Source: Marinilabiliales bacterium (GTDB taxonomy: Bacteria; Bacteroidota; Bacteroidia; Bacteroidales; F082). From it: a DNA stretch of 11,131 bases. Of the stretch, positions 8,378 to 11,131 are shown piece after piece (position 1 is the first letter of the stretch; each line of letters begins with the position of its first letter). A program made the position numbers and the translations under genes. Below the pieces are notes generated by a model, which saw nothing but the letters and a program-made list of their open reading frames with translations, was not told the DNA's origin and did not search any database. The stretch covers positions 1 through 11,131 of the forward strand of contig PKSW01000157.1 in assembly GCA_002869465.1 (NCBI GenBank), read 5' to 3'.

Positions 8378-8410
8378 CAAAATTATTTAGAATGAGTATT
8401 CATAAAGCAA
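8378..8410 (-). promoter_or_regulatory. Possible Bacteroidota-type promoter for the DUF255 gene
   Basis: On the minus strand TTG (8408-8410) is followed after 22 nt by TAATTTTG (8378-8385). The -7 element matches TAnnTTTG fully and the spacing is at the long end of the accepted range. It would give a leader of roughly 40 to 70 nt, depending on whether the ATG at 8331 or 8304 is used. Confidence 0.4.
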
Positions 8411-8469
8411 AAGTAGCTTAAAATTCCAACAGACTTTTTTCAGCAGGACATGAAAATTGGAAGCATCCT

Positions 8470-8502
8470 ATAAAAACAGGCCTGCTTGAAATCAAACAGG
8501 CC
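8470..8502 (-). terminator. Strong intrinsic terminator after the lipoprotein-family gene
   Basis: Positions 8479-8502 form a 24-nt inverted repeat with arms GGCCTGTTTGA and TCAAGCAGGCC, 11 pairs including one G-U around a TT centre. On the minus strand it is followed by TGTTTTTAT. It lies 39 nt after the TAA at 8542-8544, which supports that TAA, not the internal TAG at 8608, as the original end of the gene. On the plus strand the hairpin is followed by GTTTT, so weak bidirectional activity is possible. Confidence 0.75.
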
Positions 8503-8541
8503 GTTTTAAAAGGCTTTTTATGTACTTAGTTTTAAAGTTGT

Positions 8542-9396
8542 TTATGGTAATTTGACGGTATATGTTTTGCCATTGTAAATGACAAAAATCTCATTGTCGC
8601 AATCACCCTAACCATATTCAATGATGGCTTCATCCCATCCTGATGCATTCACGATCAGGGTACCGGCACTCACCCAATTGCAGTTTAGCGCCACCCGCAA
8701 CGGACTGGTGGTATGCATCTGCCAGGTGTTCATCAATTTCCTGTTATTTCCTTCCGACAAGCTGTCGCTGCTTTCTCCCGATGCGGTGCCGGAGATCAGG
8801 TAAACATCATCCATCACTTCAAAACTCTCACGGCCCTCAATCCATTCGCGGGTCCGGTCAGAAACCCAGCTGATGATGCGGCCATTATTTGCTTTGTGCA
8901 CTTGGCCGTTTACTTCCACATCATATTGCATATATTCCAGTTCATTTAAACCAGTATTGGTAACTACCATTGTTCCGATAACTTTATCATTGTCAACGAA
9001 ATAATTTTCCAGTGTATGTGTGATAACAGTTCCGGGTTCGCGATACATACCGGTGAAGGTGGTCATAATTTTACCTCTTCGGTAACGCCCGTCATTACAA
9101 AGGCAGTTTTCTTCCCCGAAATCAATTGATAATAAATAGGGGTTGGTACTTAAATCCAAAATAACCTCAGCGCATTCACTTAAATAATAGCTGGTCGTTA
9201 ATTCAAGATTCGACCTGTTGGAACTGAGTTCGAATGCTTCATCAGCAATGTTCGAAACGTTATTGAATACATTTTCAACGTAGGCGTTATCCTGCGAAAA
9301 GGAGGTGTCGTAGGATTTTTTTTCTTTATTGCAGTAGTTGAATGTAAATCCTGCGAACAACAATGCGAATACAATAATGGCACTTTTCTTTTTCAT
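8542..9396 (-). CDS. Bacteroidota conserved exported/lipoprotein-family protein, interrupted by an in-frame TAG 21 codons before its normal end
   Basis: The ATG is at 9394-9396. The N-terminus is a signal peptide ending FTFNYCNKEKK, with Cys22 as possible lipid site although the lipobox is poor. The body resembles a family of Bacteroidota lipoproteins of unknown function: LLSIDFGEENC, RRGKIMTTFTG, NYFVDNDKVIGTMVVTNTGLN, NNGRIISWVSDRTREWIEG, DDVYLISGTASG and SPLRVALNCNWVSAGTLIV. Family members known to me end like DYGDGxCDNxATVTxNGKTYxI. Here the frame reads IIEYG, TAG (8608-8610), then GDCDNEIFVIYNGKTYTVKLP and TAA at 8542-8544. The conserved end therefore survives in frame behind the stop. 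Termination at TAG gives 262 residues lacking the final beta-hairpin; read-through would give 284. It could be a recent pseudogene, a tolerated truncation, a base-call error or read-through. No ligand or function is known. Confidence 0.75.
8608..8610 (-). other. In-frame TAG (codon 263) interrupting a conserved C-terminus
   Basis: The TAG takes the place of the variable, often acidic or Asn, residue in the family's Y-G-x-G-x-C-D-N segment. Both flanks stay in the same frame, so a single substitution (for example from AAG or GAG) is enough. The TAG codons at 6277-6279 and 9741-9743 act as normal stops, so TAG is not reassigned across the genome. Confidence 0.7.
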
Positions 9397-9553
9397 GACT
9401 TTTTGTTTTTGGTGAATAAATAATCAGGGTAAAGAAAAGTCTGTTCCGGTTTTTTGGTGTTGGTTTCTTATAAAAACACCAGCATAATCGTTTTATTGTG
9501 AAGAAATTGAGATACGAAAAGAGTGAAAATTTCGTTTATCGGGATTTCGAAAA
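9397..9553. other. Intergenic gap with one hairpin and no gene
   Basis: No credible open frame is seen in these 157 bases. TGGTGTT at 9455-9461 and AACACCA at 9475-9481 form a 7-bp inverted repeat with a 13-nt loop. It is not followed by a U-run on the minus strand, so it is not a clear terminator. No TAnnTTTG promoter element was found before the lipoprotein-family gene. Confidence 0.5.
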
Positions 9554-9733
9554 TTACCCCTTACCATATTTTAACATAACCTCGTTTCTTTTTGCTTCGT
9601 CTAATGAAGTGATATAGGATTTCCAGCCGGGGCAGAATCCAATATGCCATTTCCAAAACCGTCCTAATAGTGATTTGGGTTTGGCATCATACTTTGCCCG
9701 CAGTTTGCAGTTTTCACAATTTGAATTTTCCAT
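9554..9733 (-). CDS. Small Cys/His protein (59 aa), putative zinc-binding, conserved in Bacteroidota
   Basis: The start is set at the ATG at 9731-9733 (MENSNCENCKLRAKYD), preceded by AGGA with 5-nt spacing. A longer reading from a TTG at 9754 would overlap the upstream gene and is less likely. Cys6 and Cys9 (C-x2-C) and His30 and Cys34 (WHIGFCPGW) could form a CCHC zinc site. The KYDAKPKSLLGRFWKWHIGFCPGWKSY core looks like a small uncharacterised Bacteroidota family I recognise only by pattern. It starts 7 nt after the stop of the DUF2007 gene, so the two are almost certainly co-transcribed. No signal peptide is present, so it is likely cytoplasmic. The stop is TAA. Function is unknown. Confidence 0.75.
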   Translation of the reverse strand: MENSNCENCKLRAKYDAKPKSLLGRFWKWHIGFCPGWKSYITSLDEAKRNEVMLKYGKG

Positions 9734-9740
9734 GACGTTC

Positions 9741-9995
9741 CTATTTGTTTTCAAATAATTCCCTGTAGGGGCTATCGTTGAGTATATCTATTGCTCTTTG
9801 ATAATCATTACTATTAATGATGATGTTAATCTCTTCATAGGGATTTGAACCTAAATATGCATTTAGAACAGATGAGGCCGGATTATCTGAGTCTAACATG
9901 GTATATATTTCAAATCTGTCTAAAACACTTTGAATATCCTCTGCGATTATTCTATCATCTATAGATAGTAGAAGTTTGAAGTTATTTTTGGCCAT
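9741..9995 (-). CDS. DUF2007-like small protein
   Basis: The product has 84 residues from the ATG at 9993-9995. The pattern (FKLLLSIDDRIIAEDIQSVLDRFEIYTMLDSDNPASS, then a mid segment and INIIINSNDYQRAIDILND) fits the DUF2007 alpha/beta fold, sometimes described as a putative signal-transducing domain related to the PII/ACT-like fold. No catalytic residues or membrane segments are seen. The stop is TAG, 7 nt before the small Cys protein, with which it probably forms a two-gene operon. The biochemical role of the family is unknown. Confidence 0.7.
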   Translation of the reverse strand: MAKNNFKLLLSIDDRIIAEDIQSVLDRFEIYTMLDSDNPASSVLNAYLGSNPYEEINIIINSNDYQRAIDILNDSPYRELFENK

Positions 9996-10162
9996 ATTTA
10001 TATTAAACTTCCTTATATGTTGGATAAAGGTAAGGATATTCTATTTTATTTAAGGGATAATCGGAACTTTTATTCAGAGGTATTAGCTATATCCTGCACA
10101 TTTAAAGATAACCAGAAATAGATTTCATTTGATTGTAGTATTATTGCACAAAAGAAAATCTG
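9996..10162. other. Divergent intergenic region between the DUF2007 gene (minus) and the membrane protein gene (plus)
   Basis: These 167 A/T-rich bases must hold promoters for both directions. On the minus strand TACCTTTA is one base off the -7 consensus, and no full TTG-N17..23-TAnnTTTG match was found in either direction. No RNA gene or repeat was recognised. Confidence 0.4.
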
Positions 10163-10687
10163 GTGCCAAGCCTTGTTAAAATAGTGAATGTATTTCTGTT
10201 GGCTACGGTAAAGTATTTCTATACGCCCATTTATGCATTCATTATCGGACTGGATTTTTTTGAAACGATTGTTACACTGATCGCGGGAGGTATTTTCGGC
10301 TTTTTTGTTTTTTATTACCTCAGCAATATGCTCATCCTGTCGGCCAGAATTTTAAAACCTTCTGTTATAAAATATACACCTGAGGGTATTTTAAATAGAA
10401 TGCGGATCTGGAAGCAGAAAAGAGCGATTAAAAGAAAAAACAGAAAAAAATTCAGCAAGCGAAATAAAATGATCGTTAAGGCAAGAAGCAACTATGGTAT
10501 GTGGGGCATTTGCTTGTTAACCCCGGTTTTATTGTCAATCCCTTTGGGCGCATTTTTACTCCGTAAGTACTATCATCACCGAAAGGGAGCAATTCCTATA
10601 ATGGTGTTTGCGATCATTTTGGAAGGAACCATCGTAAGCATCCTTTCCTGGTATCTGTATCATGTTAAAAATGGGTTAAACCTGTAA
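10163..10687 (+). CDS. Uncharacterised integral membrane protein with a very basic central loop
   Basis: The product has 174 residues with a GTG start at 10163; no in-frame ATG exists back to a TAG at 10136, and a second GTG at 10184 is an alternative start. Hydrophobic segments lie at about residues 9-29, 33-59, 113-133 and 144-166, suggesting four membrane spans. Between spans 2 and 3, residues 79-108 are extremely rich in Lys and Arg (RMRIWKQKRAIKRKNRKK and onward), so this loop should face the cytoplasm and may bind nucleic acid or phospholipid; that is inference. The GAFLLRKYY segment at about 129-137 follows span 3. I do not recognise a named family. Divergent from the DUF2007 pair. The stop is TAA. 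Confidence 0.75.
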   Translation: MPSLVKIVNVFLLATVKYFYTPIYAFIIGLDFFETIVTLIAGGIFGFFVFYYLSNMLILSARILKPSVIKYTPEGILNRMRIWKQKRAIKRKNRKKFSKRNKMIVKARSNYGMWGICLLTPVLLSIPLGAFLLRKYYHHRKGAIPIMVFAIILEGTIVSILSWYLYHVKNGLNL

Positions 10688-10694
10688 GGAAAGG

Positions 10695-10723
10695 TTTGCA
10701 AAACCGACCAATACTTAATTTTG
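10695..10723 (+). promoter_or_regulatory. Bacteroidota-type promoter for the rightmost gene
   Basis: TTTG at 10695-10698 is followed after 17 nt by TAATTTTG (10716-10723), matching the TTG-N17..23-TAnnTTTG form. The ATG lies 10 nt further on, giving a very short leader. The site begins 8 nt after the stop of the membrane protein gene, so the rightmost gene is probably transcribed on its own. Confidence 0.5.
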
Positions 10724-10732
10724 TAAATTATT

Positions 10733-11131
10733 ATGATGAAGAAATTAGTTTACATCTTACTGTTTTTATTAACAGTTCCTTTGCTGGAAGCACAGGAGAT
10801 TGTTGACAATCAGAAACAATGGTCGATACTTACCGGGCACTGCTTGCCGGATTATACAACCTACACCACAACGTTTTTTAAATTCGACGAAGACACTATC
10901 ATAGAAGGAAAACTATATCAAAAGGTGTTTATATCTGAAGATGAATACCAGGAAGAGTGGTATTTCTATGGTTCTTTTATCCGTGAAGAAAACAAAAAAG
11001 TATACTTGAGGGAATATTATGGTGAAGAAGGCCTTATTTACGATTTTAACCTGCATTTGGGGGATATGGTCGAAGTCAATAACCCAAGGGCTATTTCCGA
11101 GGTGTCGCTGGTACTGACCGAAATAGATTCG
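10733..11131 (+). CDS. Secreted protein of unknown function, probable T9SS cargo, 3' end cut by window
   Basis: The frame is open from ATG at 10733 (a second ATG follows at once at 10736) to the window edge, 133 codons. Residues 1-20 are a signal peptide (MMKKLVYILLFLLTVPLLEA, then QEIVDNQKQWS). The following pattern (TTFFKFDEDTIIEGKLYQKVFISEDE, a Trp/Phe-rich strand, FIREENKKVYLREY and EEGLIYDFNLHLGDMVEV) is typical of Bacteroidota secreted proteins that often end in a T9SS sorting domain, which would lie beyond the window. No enzymatic motif is visible. Confidence 0.8.
   Translation, partial: MMKKLVYILLFLLTVPLLEAQEIVDNQKQWSILTGHCLPDYTTYTTTFFKFDEDTIIEGKLYQKVFISEDEYQEEWYFYGSFIREENKKVYLREYYGEEGLIYDFNLHLGDMVEVNNPRAISEVSLVLTEIDS

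Noticed and set aside
8621..8949. Plus-strand open frames opposite the lipoprotein-family gene
   Set aside because: They overlap each other and a family-like coding frame; translations look like antisense shadows.
9455..9481. Inverted repeat as terminator of the small Cys protein gene
   Set aside because: The stem is only 7 bp with a 13-nt loop and no U-run follows it on the minus strand.

Overview
The window looks like a chromosomal segment of an AT-rich member of the Bacteroidota. The evidence is a T9SS type A C-terminal sorting domain, PKD and BNR (Asp-box) secreted proteins, a TlpA/DUF4369 lipoprotein, a DUF2007 gene paired with a small CxxC protein, and promoter-like elements of the Bacteroidota form TTG-N17..22-TAnnTTTG. 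No rRNA, tRNA, IS element, CRISPR or phage gene was seen. A finer taxonomic placement cannot be supported from this sequence.

Layout: 1-1025 (minus) is a left-truncated Omp28-like thioredoxin-fold protein with PKD domains. 1108-5013 (minus) is a 1301-residue secreted BNR/PKD protein. 5097-6215 (minus) is a TlpA-like thioredoxin lipoprotein. 6277-8304 (or 8331) (minus) is a DUF255/YyaL-type thioredoxin-domain protein. 8542-9396 (minus) is a Bacteroidota exported or lipoprotein-family gene with an in-frame TAG. 9554-9733 and 9741-9995 (minus) are a small Cys protein and a DUF2007 protein in a tight pair. 10163-10687 (plus) is a membrane protein. 10733 to the right edge (plus) is a truncated secreted protein. 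Most gene products are predicted to act in the envelope or outside the cell. Three of the four leftmost genes have a thioredoxin fold.

The main observation is at the left. The Omp28-like gene is open from its signal peptide to the window edge except for one in-frame TGA (codon 38, 912-914). That codon sits exactly where the first Cys of the family's C-x-Y-C redox motif is expected, giving U-P-Y-C. Two nucleotides 3' of it in the mRNA lies a 48-nt hairpin (862-909) with 8+6+4 base pairs, placed where a bacterial SECIS element would be. This makes the gene a candidate selenoprotein of an Omp28-like family. The hairpin loop does not match the usual bacterial SECIS loop, and no Sec machinery is in the window. 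Sequencing error or a true nonsense mutation therefore remain open.

A second in-frame stop, TAG at 8608-8610, interrupts the lipoprotein-family gene 21 codons before a conserved C-terminus that is followed by a good terminator. No similar recoding signal was recognised there. The two interruptions should be checked against raw reads together.
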